Positions 18,208 to 26,016 of a stretch of 64,000 bases of DNA are shown here, piece by piece. The stretch lies in assembly GCA_905209085.1 (NCBI GenBank), contig CAJLRM010000004.1, positions 124,001-188,000 on the forward strand, read 5' to 3'. The notes beneath the pieces were generated by a model. That model was not told the origin of the DNA. It did not search any database and saw only the letters and a program-made list of their open reading frames with translations. Made by a program: the position numbers and the translations under genes. This DNA comes from an uncultured Eubacteriales bacterium (GTDB lineage Bacteria; Bacillota; Clostridia; Christensenellales; Borkfalkiaceae). The first letter of the stretch is position 1. Each line of letters begins with the position of its first letter.

Positions 18208-19212
18208 ATGTCATTATTTGAAGGTTATGAAAGAAGAATCGAAAAAATCAACGGCGTTTTGAAAGAATATGGCATTTCTTCCGTGGAAGAATGTAAAGAT
18301 ATCTGCCTTTCGAAAGGCGTCGACTGCGATAAAATCGTAAGGGGCACGCAGCCCATCTGCTTTGAAAACGCGGTCTGGGCGTATACCGTAGGCGCGGCGA
18401 TCGCCATCAAGAAAGGCTGCAAAAAGGCCGCCGACGCGGCTGCGGCTATCGGTATCGGTTTGCAGGCGTTCTGTATTCCCGGCTCCGTCGCGCAGAACAG
18501 ATTGGTGGGCTTAGGACACGGAAATCTCGGTTCCATGCTCCTTTCCGAAGAAACGGAATGCTTCTGCTTCCTCGCGGGGCACGAATCGTTTGCCGCCGCC
18601 GAAGGCGCTATTTCTATCGCTCAGAACGCGAATAAAGTCAGAAAAAATCCCCTGCGGGTTATTTTGAACGGTCTTGGAAAAGATGCGGCGTATATTATTT
18701 CGAGAATCAACGGCTTTACCTATGTGGAAACGACGTTCGATCATGCGACGGAAACGGTGAATGTGGTCTACGAAAAGGCGTTTTCCGACGGTCCCCGTGC
18801 AAAGGTCAAATGCTATGGCGCGGACGACGTTCCCGAAGGCGTGGCGATCATGAAGTTGGAAAAGGTCGGCGTTTCCATTACGGGCAACTCCACCAATCCC
18901 ACGAGATTCCAGCATCCCGTTGCGGGCACCTATAAAAAGTGGTGCTATGAAAACAACGTCAAATACTTCTCCGTGGCTTCCGGCGGCGGTACGGGCAGAA
19001 CTCTGCACCCCGACAATATGGCGGCGGGTCCCGCTTCCTACGGTATGACGGATACCATGGGCAGGATGCATTCCGACGCTCAGTTCGCAGGCTCCTCGTC
19101 CGTTCCCGCCCACGTAGAAATGATGGGGCTGATCGGAATGGGCAACAATCCCATGGTAGGCGCTACGGTGGCCGTCGCGGTCGCCGTGGAAGAGAGCATG
19201 AAAAACGCGTAA
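18208..19212 (+). CDS. GGGtGRT protein
   Basis: 334 residues. The family name motif is seen as ASGGGTGRTLHPDNMAAGP near residues 266-284, followed by a conserved Gly/Ala/Met-rich C terminus (HVEMMGLIGMGNNPMVGAT). N-terminal conserved cysteines lie in VEECKDICLSKGVDCDKI. The gene is 17 bases after the scaffold-type gene, has its own AGGAGG and ends in a terminator, so the two form a tight two-gene operon. The biochemical role of the family is not established; it is presumed linked to iron-sulfur or sulfur chemistry because of the partner. Confidence 0.92.
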   Translation: MSLFEGYERRIEKINGVLKEYGISSVEECKDICLSKGVDCDKIVRGTQPICFENAVWAYTVGAAIAIKKGCKKAADAAAAIGIGLQAFCIPGSVAQNRLVGLGHGNLGSMLLSEETECFCFLAGHESFAAAEGAISIAQNANKVRKNPLRVILNGLGKDAAYIISRINGFTYVETTFDHATETVNVVYEKAFSDGPRAKVKCYGADDVPEGVAIMKLEKVGVSITGNSTNPTRFQHPVAGTYKKWCYENNVKYFSVASGGGTGRTLHPDNMAAGPASYGMTDTMGRMHSDAQFAGSSSVPAHVEMMGLIGMGNNPMVGATVAVAVAVEESMKNA

Positions 19213-19230
19213 AACCTTTTGAAATGATAA

Positions 19231-19270
19231 AAAGCGGGCTTCTCTATGCAAGTAGAGCAGCCCGTTTTTA
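19231..19270 (+). terminator. Terminator of the GGGtGRT operon
   Basis: A-run, stem GCGGGCT ... AGCCCGT extended by an inner CTCTA/TAGAG pairing, then TTTTTA. Confidence 0.85.
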
Positions 19271-19362
19271 TTCGCTCGCTATAAAGAACTTAGAAGGAAA
19301 AAATAAAAAGGCAGAAGTCAGGAGCGGATTTTTTCTTCCGATTTTATATCTCGTCGAGTATA

Positions 19363-19391
19363 TTGATTTTTTATCCGATTTATGATATAAT
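19363..19391 (+). promoter_or_regulatory. Promoter of the LysR regulator
   Basis: TTGATT (19363-19368), 17-base spacer, TGA-TATAAT extended -10 (19386-19391). Confidence 0.8.
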
Positions 19392-19433
19392 TAAAAAAAC
19401 TCGGGAAAGAATACGCGAGGGGAGGAAATACTC

Positions 19434-20321
19434 ATGTATAATCCGCAATTGGAAACGTTTATCTCGGTGGCGAAAAGCGGCAGCTTTTCAAAGGCTGCGG
19501 AAATGTTATATATCACGCCTACGGCGGTGATGAAACAGATAAACGCGCTTGAAAAAAGCGTGGGCGTCAAGCTGTTGAACAGGTCAAATCACGGGCTTAG
19601 GCTCACGGATGCGGGAAAGAGTTTTTTGCAGGATGCGAGGTACATCATCGATTATTCCAAGAGGGCCATCGAAAAAGCCAGGGAAATTGACAGCAAAAAT
19701 AAAAGGAAATCCATTCGCCTCGGTACATCGCTTATGACTCCCGCCAAGTTTTTGCTGGATATTTGGACGGAAATTCAATCGCTTGAACCAAGCTTAAAGA
19801 TAGAGCTGATCCCCTTTGAGAATACCCCCGAAAATACGCAGGATATTCTTAAAAATTTCGGAAAACACATCGACGTGGTGGCCGGAATCTATGACGAAGG
19901 ATGGCCGCTTGAAAAAAATTGTCAGGCAACTTATTTGTACGATAAAAGTATTTTTATAGCCGTTCCCATTTCGCACCCTTTGAGCAAAAGAGAGGCGATT
20001 GCGAAGGAAGATCTGAAAGATTTGAGTTTGATGCTCATCAAAAAGGGCTGGAACAGACATATCGACGCCTTGCGAAAGGATTTGACCGTTCTGGGGGTCA
20101 ATATTGTCGATTTTGAGTTTTTCGGCATTCCCGCTTTTAATCGGGCAGCCGCAGAGAATCTTCCCGTTGTCATGATCGACGGGTGGGAAAACGTCCATCC
20201 GCTGCTGAAACTCATTCCCGTACAATGGGAGTATTCGATTCCCTTCGGGCTTCTCTATGCAAAAAAGCCGTCCGCTCACGTAAAGGAGTTTGTCGACAGC
20301 GTCAAAAAAGTGACTAAATAA
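19434..20321 (+). CDS. LysR-family transcriptional regulator
   Basis: 295 residues, standard length. The N-terminal winged HTH is clear (LETFISVAKSGSFSKAAEMLYITPTAVMKQINALEKSVGVKLLNR). It is followed by the linker helix and a periplasmic-binding-like effector domain from about residue 95 (IRLGTSLMTPAKFLLDIW). It is encoded on the same strand just before the peptide transporter, so it may control it, but LysR proteins more often control a divergent gene and no such gene exists here. The effector is unknown. GGAGG lies ten bases before the ATG. Confidence 0.92.
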   Translation: MYNPQLETFISVAKSGSFSKAAEMLYITPTAVMKQINALEKSVGVKLLNRSNHGLRLTDAGKSFLQDARYIIDYSKRAIEKAREIDSKNKRKSIRLGTSLMTPAKFLLDIWTEIQSLEPSLKIELIPFENTPENTQDILKNFGKHIDVVAGIYDEGWPLEKNCQATYLYDKSIFIAVPISHPLSKREAIAKEDLKDLSLMLIKKGWNRHIDALRKDLTVLGVNIVDFEFFGIPAFNRAAAENLPVVMIDGWENVHPLLKLIPVQWEYSIPFGLLYAKKPSAHVKEFVDSVKKVTK

Positions 20322-20415
20322 ATCCAATCGATCTCTATGAATCCGTCGCGTGATAGTATAAACTTTTAGTATATGCGTATAAACTAATTAGAAACCATAA
20401 ATCCGCGGAATTCAA

Positions 20416-20445
20416 TTGACAAAATAGATAATGTGAGGTTATAAT
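20416..20445 (+). promoter_or_regulatory. Promoter of the opp operon
   Basis: TTGACA (20416-20421), 18-base spacer, TATAAT (20440-20445). Predicted start near 20452, giving a leader of about 250 bases that contains the three-hairpin element described next. Confidence 0.8.
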
Positions 20446-20467
20446 ATAGATATTATAGATTGAATGT

Positions 20468-20545
20468 CCGGCAACGCAAAAAAATTCGCGTTGCCGGCGG
20501 ATATTTTCATATCCGCCGGGAGGGGCAAGCGGTACGCTTGCCCCT
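20468..20545. repeat. Three tandem perfect hairpins in the opp leader
   Basis: Hairpin A: CCGGCAACGC (20468-20477) with GCGTTGCCGG (20488-20497). Hairpin B: CCGGCGGATAT (20494-20504) with ATATCCGCCGG (20509-20519), overlapping the end of A. Hairpin C: AGGGGCAAGC (20521-20530) with GCTTGCCCCT (20536-20545). All stems are perfect. The AGGGGC...GCCCCT style recalls dispersed REP-like palindromes seen in gut Firmicutes. It lies in the transcribed leader of opp, so it could instead act on the mRNA. Confidence 0.75.
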
Positions 20546-20699
20546 ACAAAAATACTTGACAGCATTCCTTGAATAAGGTAACTCTCGCTTTTTGTCGGAG
20601 TTGCGAAGCGGAGAACTATTCCGCGATGTCTTTGGGCGGGAAAGCCGAAGGATATAAAGGATGACGATAAAACGGATATTAATTTTAGGAGGTCAAAAA

Positions 20700-23243
20700 A
20701 TGGATAAAAAATGGCGCAAAGTCGCTTTATTGGCGATGTCTGTGTTTATGGCATCCGCAGTGGTAGGCGGATTGGCCGGTTGCGGAAAAGGAGATAACAG
20801 CGATTCTACCATCCCCGATGCTAACTTAAAGAAGGGCACCTATCGTACCTATACGCCTGTTATGCCCAGCAACTGGAACGAGTTGACCTATGAGGACAAT
20901 AACGACACTCAGATTTTGCAATATCTTACGAGTTCCTTTTTCGAGTATGATTATGCGTTCGACGAAACGAAAGGCGGAAAGTTCAAGTCGGACGGAAGAG
21001 TCAACGCCGACGCAATCGTTTCCGGCGGATTCAGCGTAAACTATTCGGCGGCGACTAAGTTAGAGGACGTTACTTCTTCCGTCGACGCAAAATGGAATTA
21101 TACCGCCGAACAGAAATCGGAAGGCGGGTACGCCTGGAAAATCACGCTCCGCAGCGACTTAAAGTGGGACGACGGCACGGCGATCGATGCCACGGATTTT
21201 GTATATTCGATGCAGCAGCAGTTGGATCCCGCCTTTTTCAATATGCGCGCGTCTACCTATTATAATAACATCGTAATCAAAAATGCGCGGAATTATCTTT
21301 ACAGCACCACTAAGACGACGTATGAAACGATCGTTTCGCAGGGATACGATAATGCGCAGGCGGCCATTGATGCGGGTAATACGGTGTATTTCGACGCCTG
21401 GGAATTCTATGGCGCGCAAGGCTATGTAGACGCACAGGGCAACGAATGTCCCCAATATGTTTCTATAAGCGATGAAACCGTATACGACACCGCGGCTGCC
21501 TGGGAAGCGGGAAAGGCTGAGGACGCTTTTTCCGGCAAACAGATTTTTGCCGCCTATTACGGGACGTATCTGACCGACGACGACTTATATATGCAGGTCG
21601 AAAACTCGCATATGAATACGAAGTTTGAAGACGTCGGACTTTACAGCGAAAGCCAATACGAACTCGTCATTTGCCTCGACAGTCCCATTCAGTGCTTGAA
21701 AGAGGACGGCAGTCTTTCCTATCTTGCCGCATATAGCCTTCAAAGTCTTCCTCTGGTAAAGAAAGATCTTTACGAGAGCTGTAAGCAGGAACCCGCAAGC
21801 GGTTCCACTCTTTGGACGACCAATTATAATTCCTCTTTGGCGACTTCCGCAAGCTGGGGACCTTATAAACTGACGCAGTTTCAGGGCGGTAAATCTTATA
21901 CGCTGGAAAGAAACGATAATTGGTTCGGTTACGGTTTGGCGGATAATGCCAATCAGTATAACGTCACCAAGATCGAATGCGAACAGATCTCCGAGTTGAA
22001 CACGCAGTGGATGGGATTCCTCAACGGCACGCTTGACGATATCGGTTTGGACGTAACGCATAAAGACGATTACAGAAATTCCAAGTATGCCTTATATACG
22101 CCGGGTACCGGTACGTTCGGGATCAATTTGTATTCCAATCTCAATGTGTTGAAGAACAACGGGCGCAATAACGCCATCCTGGCGATAGACGATTTCAGAA
22201 AGGCTATTTCTCTCTTCCTCGATAGAGATGACTATAACGCAACCTGTTATACGTCCCATAGGTCTTGCTACGGTCTGCTCGGTCCGAGTTATTATTACGA
22301 CGTTGAAAACGGCGGCGTTTACAGAGATACCGAATACGCTAAAAAAGCGCTTTTGAGAGTTTACGGCTTCACCGAAAATTCGGACGGCACCTGGTCGGAC
22401 GGCACCCGAAATTACGCTTCCTACGAAGACGCTTACGACGCGATGAACGGATACAATCCCACTCTTGCCAGACAGCTGGTGGAGAGCGCTTACACCGAGC
22501 TTACGACTAACGAGGTTTACGGTTACGATTCCTCCAAGCAGATTGAGTTTATTTACGGGACTTCTGCCGATAACGAAAATACAAGGCGGAATTACAATTA
22601 TATTAAAGAAACCATTACCGAGCTTGTAAAAGGGACGTCTTTGGAAGGGAAAATCACCGTGACGTTCAATTCCTCTTACGGGAGCGGTTGGGCAAACGAT
22701 TTCAAATCGGGCGCTTACGAGATCGCTGCGGGTACGGGCTTTTCCGGGGGCGCGTTTGATCCGGAAGGATTCTTGCAGTGCTATATCGATCCCGAGGCCG
22801 GATTGATGTACTCCACCTGGTGGGATACCGAAACGGAAATGCTGACTTATACCATGCCGAAGGGCAGCTATGCGGGGGCAGGTCAGGAGCTTACGATGAG
22901 CATCTATAACTGGTATTGCTGTCTGAACGGCATTGCGGAAAGCCGCGGACAAACCAATAAATATAATTGGGGCGCGGGTGCGATTCCCGAAGAAGTGAGA
23001 ATGCAGCTTCTTGCGAAACTGGAAGAAATCACGCTCGAAAAATATTACACGATAATCACGACTTCGGAATATACTGCGACGCTGCTTGGCGCCAAATTCT
23101 CTAACATCAGCGAGGAGTATAATACGTTCATGGGCTTCGGCGGTTACAGATACATGGTCGTTAATTATACGGACAGCGAATGGAGCGCTTATGTAAGCTC
23201 CCATAACAACGATTTGACCAACGAATACAAAAAGACGAATTAA
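20700..23243 (+). CDS. oppA: Oligopeptide ABC transporter substrate-binding lipoprotein, enlarged
   Basis: 847 residues from the ATG at 20700, preferred over 20661 because TAGGAGG lies seven bases upstream. The signal peptide has lipobox GLAGC. The body is an SBP_bac_5 peptide-binding protein: the segment WKITLRSDLKWDDGTAIDATDFVYS is the diagnostic motif, and LFLDRDDYNATC is the later conserved block. At 847 residues it is about 300 longer than typical OppA; part of the excess is between residues ~190 and 330. Its operon partners are oppBCDF. It captures peptides outside the membrane. Confidence 0.92.
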   Translation: MDKKWRKVALLAMSVFMASAVVGGLAGCGKGDNSDSTIPDANLKKGTYRTYTPVMPSNWNELTYEDNNDTQILQYLTSSFFEYDYAFDETKGGKFKSDGRVNADAIVSGGFSVNYSAATKLEDVTSSVDAKWNYTAEQKSEGGYAWKITLRSDLKWDDGTAIDATDFVYSMQQQLDPAFFNMRASTYYNNIVIKNARNYLYSTTKTTYETIVSQGYDNAQAAIDAGNTVYFDAWEFYGAQGYVDAQGNECPQYVSISDETVYDTAAAWEAGKAEDAFSGKQIFAAYYGTYLTDDDLYMQVENSHMNTKFEDVGLYSESQYELVICLDSPIQCLKEDGSLSYLAAYSLQSLPLVKKDLYESCKQEPASGSTLWTTNYNSSLATSASWGPYKLTQFQGGKSYTLERNDNWFGYGLADNANQYNVTKIECEQISELNTQWMGFLNGTLDDIGLDVTHKDDYRNSKYALYTPGTGTFGINLYSNLNVLKNNGRNNAILAIDDFRKAISLFLDRDDYNATCYTSHRSCYGLLGPSYYYDVENGGVYRDTEYAKKALLRVYGFTENSDGTWSDGTRNYASYEDAYDAMNGYNPTLARQLVESAYTELTTNEVYGYDSSKQIEFIYGTSADNENTRRNYNYIKETITELVKGTSLEGKITVTFNSSYGSGWANDFKSGAYEIAAGTGFSGGAFDPEGFLQCYIDPEAGLMYSTWWDTETEMLTYTMPKGSYAGAGQELTMSIYNWYCCLNGIAESRGQTNKYNWGAGAIPEEVRMQLLAKLEEITLEKYYTIITTSEYTATLLGAKFSNISEEYNTFMGFGGYRYMVVNYTDSEWSAYVSSHNNDLTNEYKKTN

Positions 23244-23262
23244 AATCGGAGTGACGAATTTT

Positions 23263-23305
23263 GCGGCGGGGGACGGGATTCATTTCCGCCCCTCCCGTTG
23301 TTTTT
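23263..23305 (+). terminator. Probable partial terminator after oppA
   Basis: G-rich/C-rich imperfect hairpin followed by GTTGTTTTT. The 200-base gap 23244-23445 holds no gene. A leaky terminator here would give more binding protein than membrane components, a common arrangement in ABC operons (inference). Confidence 0.4.
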
Positions 23306-23445
23306 AAGCATATTGTTTGGTGCGTACTCTTTTAAAAGGGATTATTGTAAGCGTACGGTAAAAATTCCATATTGCCGCCGACCCATTTTAGAAGAAACGG
23401 AAAGCCGGCAGATATTAATACGATCACATCCGGGAGAAATTGCTT

Positions 23446-24456
23446 ATGTATATGTTTAAATACGTATTAAAAAGATTGGGCTTATTGCTCATGACGTTTG
23501 CCGTAATTATGCTTATGTGTTTTGTCCTGATTAAGCTTTTGCCTATCGTGGTGACGGTACAGCAGGGGCAGGACGCAAACATTATTTACAGTCAGCTGGA
23601 AGCCAGGGGATATATCCGAAACGTCGTATATGACGAAGCGACGAAAATGTATAGTTTCGACACGGTTCCCGTCATGGTGCAGCTGGGCTACTACTTGAAA
23701 CGGATTTTTGTGGAAGGGGACTTCGGGATCGGAGTTTCTATGGCGGAATACCGCAATCAGCCGGTGTGGGATGTGTTCACGGAAAAACTGCCTCCCACAG
23801 TTCTCATCAATATTTATTCCTCGGTGATAGGCGTGCCCATAGGCTTAGGACTGGGGATTTTTGCCGCTCTTAAAAAGAATAAATGGCAGGATCAGGTGAT
23901 TTCCGTCTTTGTCATCCTGCTTATTTCGCTTCCGTCGATCGTACTGGGACTCGTCATTCAGTACGTATTCTGCTTTAAGCTCGGCTGGTTTCCGCTGACG
24001 ATGAAATCGGGATACGACTATTTCAGTTGGGAGATGTTTCGATCCATGCTGCCCGCGGTGCTATCGCTGTGTCTGGGTTCGATTGCGGGATACGCGAGAT
24101 ATACCCGCGCCGAGCTTACCGAAGTGCTTACGAGCGAGTTTATGTTGCTTGCGCGCACCAAAGGTCTGACCCGCGGACAGGCGACGTTCCGCCATGCGCT
24201 GAGAAACGCGATGGTGCCTATCTTCCCTATGATTCTCGGCGAATTCGTGTCTGTATTAAGCGGGTCGCTCATCATAGAGAGTATGTTCTCTATTCCCGGA
24301 GTAGGCAGACTGTATCTCGACTCTATTCTCTATCAGGATTACGATTTCTTCATGCTGCTTTCGGGCTTTTATACTCTTGTAGGGCTTGCCGCCGGCATCA
24401 TCGTGGATATCAGTTACGGTTTTATTGACCCGAGAATAAGAATGGGGGCCAAGTAA
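23446..24456 (+). CDS. oppB: Oligopeptide ABC transporter permease OppB
   Basis: 336 residues from the ATG at 23446 (GGGAG upstream); the frame is also open from a TTG at 23440. Six membrane segments. The binding-protein-dependent permease motif is seen as FMLLARTKGLTRGQATFRHALRNAMVPIF (about residues 225-255), and the C terminus YGFIDPRIRMG is typical of OppB/DppB. It forms the channel with OppC. Confidence 0.93.
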   Translation: MYMFKYVLKRLGLLLMTFAVIMLMCFVLIKLLPIVVTVQQGQDANIIYSQLEARGYIRNVVYDEATKMYSFDTVPVMVQLGYYLKRIFVEGDFGIGVSMAEYRNQPVWDVFTEKLPPTVLINIYSSVIGVPIGLGLGIFAALKKNKWQDQVISVFVILLISLPSIVLGLVIQYVFCFKLGWFPLTMKSGYDYFSWEMFRSMLPAVLSLCLGSIAGYARYTRAELTEVLTSEFMLLARTKGLTRGQATFRHALRNAMVPIFPMILGEFVSVLSGSLIIESMFSIPGVGRLYLDSILYQDYDFFMLLSGFYTLVGLAAGIIVDISYGFIDPRIRMGAK

Positions 24457-24457
24457 A

Positions 24458-26014
24458 ATGGAAAATAAACAATTCGTCAATATCCCCAAAGAAAAGTTTG
24501 CCTTTGCTTCTGCGGGCGACTTCGTGCACGATAAAAAGCTCGCTACGAAACCGCGCAGCTATATGCACGATGCCTTTTCGCGCTTTTGTAAAAATAAAGG
24601 CGCGCTTGTCGGCGCTATCATCATCATCTGTTTGCTCCTGTTTTCGTTGATTACTCCCTTTTGTACTCCCTACCAAGTGAATTATACGGATACATATTTC
24701 GTGTGCACGCTCCCCAAGAGTAAATTATTTGCCGGCACTTCCTTTTGGGACGGCTGCGAGAGCCGAGCGGACGGCAAGATTACGTTTGACTATTATTATG
24801 CCATGGGATTGGAAACGGGGCACAACGCCGTTAAAAATCAGAAATACTCTATTTCCGACAACGGACTTTACAAATACCGTCTGGATACCTATCACAAGAC
24901 GGGGATGATTTACCGGAACATGACCATGGAGCAATATGCCGATTTGCAGGCTTATCAGGACGAAACGGGAATTCAGGTCATCTATCCCACCGTAAAGCTT
25001 TCGGACAGACCGCAGGCTTATCAGGATTCTAACGACGCGAATTATTATTTCAAGACGAAGGGAACTACAAAGACGCAGATCGTTTACGACGAGGACGGCA
25101 ATATCATTCCGGTATATTGGAGTTATCGGGAAGGCTTTGCCGCGGACGACTATACATCCGTAATGCGGATCGAAGGAAGCGAAGGCTTCGAGGTGGACGG
25201 AGAAACGTATTACTATGCCTATGCAAGACCCACTTCTTCCGGCGTCGAGTGCAGGGTCAATTATTATGAATATTATATTTATCAGCATAGTTACGTTGCA
25301 AAAGACGGAATCAGCGAACCCTACTTTGTTTTTGGGACCACGGGAACGGGGCAGGATATTTTGACTTGCCTCTCTTCCGGCGCAAGATTCTCTTTCCTGT
25401 TCGGTATCGGCGTTGCTTTGGTAAATATGCTGGTCGGAGCCATTTACGGAGCGGTGGCGGGATATTACGGAGGCAAGACAGACCTCATTATGGAGAGATT
25501 CGCGGATATTCTCTCGGCGGTTCCCACGATGATCGTCATCACCCTTTTAAAACTGCATATGGGCGGGTCCAGCCAAGTGCTGGTGCTGTTTTTGGCATTT
25601 TTCCTAACGGGCTGGATCGCTATGGCGTCTACGACGCGAATGCAGTTTTATCGGTTTAAAAATCAGGAGTACGTTCTTGCGGCAAGGACGCTTGGCGCCA
25701 AGGACAGAAGGCTAATCGTCAAACATATCTTTCCCAATGCGTTGGGCACGTTGGTGACAAGCTGCGCGCTCGTGATTCCCTCTATGATTTATTCCGAAAC
25801 CAATCTCAGTTACCTCGGAATCATCAATCTTTCCAGCGGCAATATTACCAGTGTAGGCACGTTGATAGCCGCAGGGCAAAGCTATTTGTCCACGGCGCCG
25901 TATATCGCGTTGTTCCCGTCCATTTTCCTGGCTTTGCTCATGCTCAGCTTTAACTTGTTCGGAAACGGTCTGAGGGATGCGTTTAATCCTTCATTGAGAG
26001 GAACGGAGGGATGA
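24458..26014 (+). CDS. oppC: Oligopeptide ABC transporter permease OppC with large extracytoplasmic insertion
   Basis: 518 residues, against about 300 for typical OppC. The first membrane segment (GALVGAIIIICLLLFSLITP, about residues 47-66) is followed by an extra soluble region of about 200 residues rich in Tyr, Asp and Thr, which by topology lies outside the membrane. The family sequence resumes at FGTTGTGQDILTCLSSGARFS, about residue 290. The EAA-type loop is YVLAARTLGAKDRRLIVKHIFPN, and the end is GLRDAFNPSLRG. The inserted part is a plausible docking surface for the enlarged OppA (inference). One base separates it from oppB. Confidence 0.9.
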   Translation: MENKQFVNIPKEKFAFASAGDFVHDKKLATKPRSYMHDAFSRFCKNKGALVGAIIIICLLLFSLITPFCTPYQVNYTDTYFVCTLPKSKLFAGTSFWDGCESRADGKITFDYYYAMGLETGHNAVKNQKYSISDNGLYKYRLDTYHKTGMIYRNMTMEQYADLQAYQDETGIQVIYPTVKLSDRPQAYQDSNDANYYFKTKGTTKTQIVYDEDGNIIPVYWSYREGFAADDYTSVMRIEGSEGFEVDGETYYYAYARPTSSGVECRVNYYEYYIYQHSYVAKDGISEPYFVFGTTGTGQDILTCLSSGARFSFLFGIGVALVNMLVGAIYGAVAGYYGGKTDLIMERFADILSAVPTMIVITLLKLHMGGSSQVLVLFLAFFLTGWIAMASTTRMQFYRFKNQEYVLAARTLGAKDRRLIVKHIFPNALGTLVTSCALVIPSMIYSETNLSYLGIINLSSGNITSVGTLIAAGQSYLSTAPYIALFPSIFLALLMLSFNLFGNGLRDAFNPSLRGTEG

Positions 26015-26016
26015 CA

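Noticed and set aside
20556..20584. Second promoter in the opp leader (TTGACA at 20556)
   Set aside because: The only -10 at 17 bases is TAACTC, a poor match; the 20416-20445 promoter is far better.
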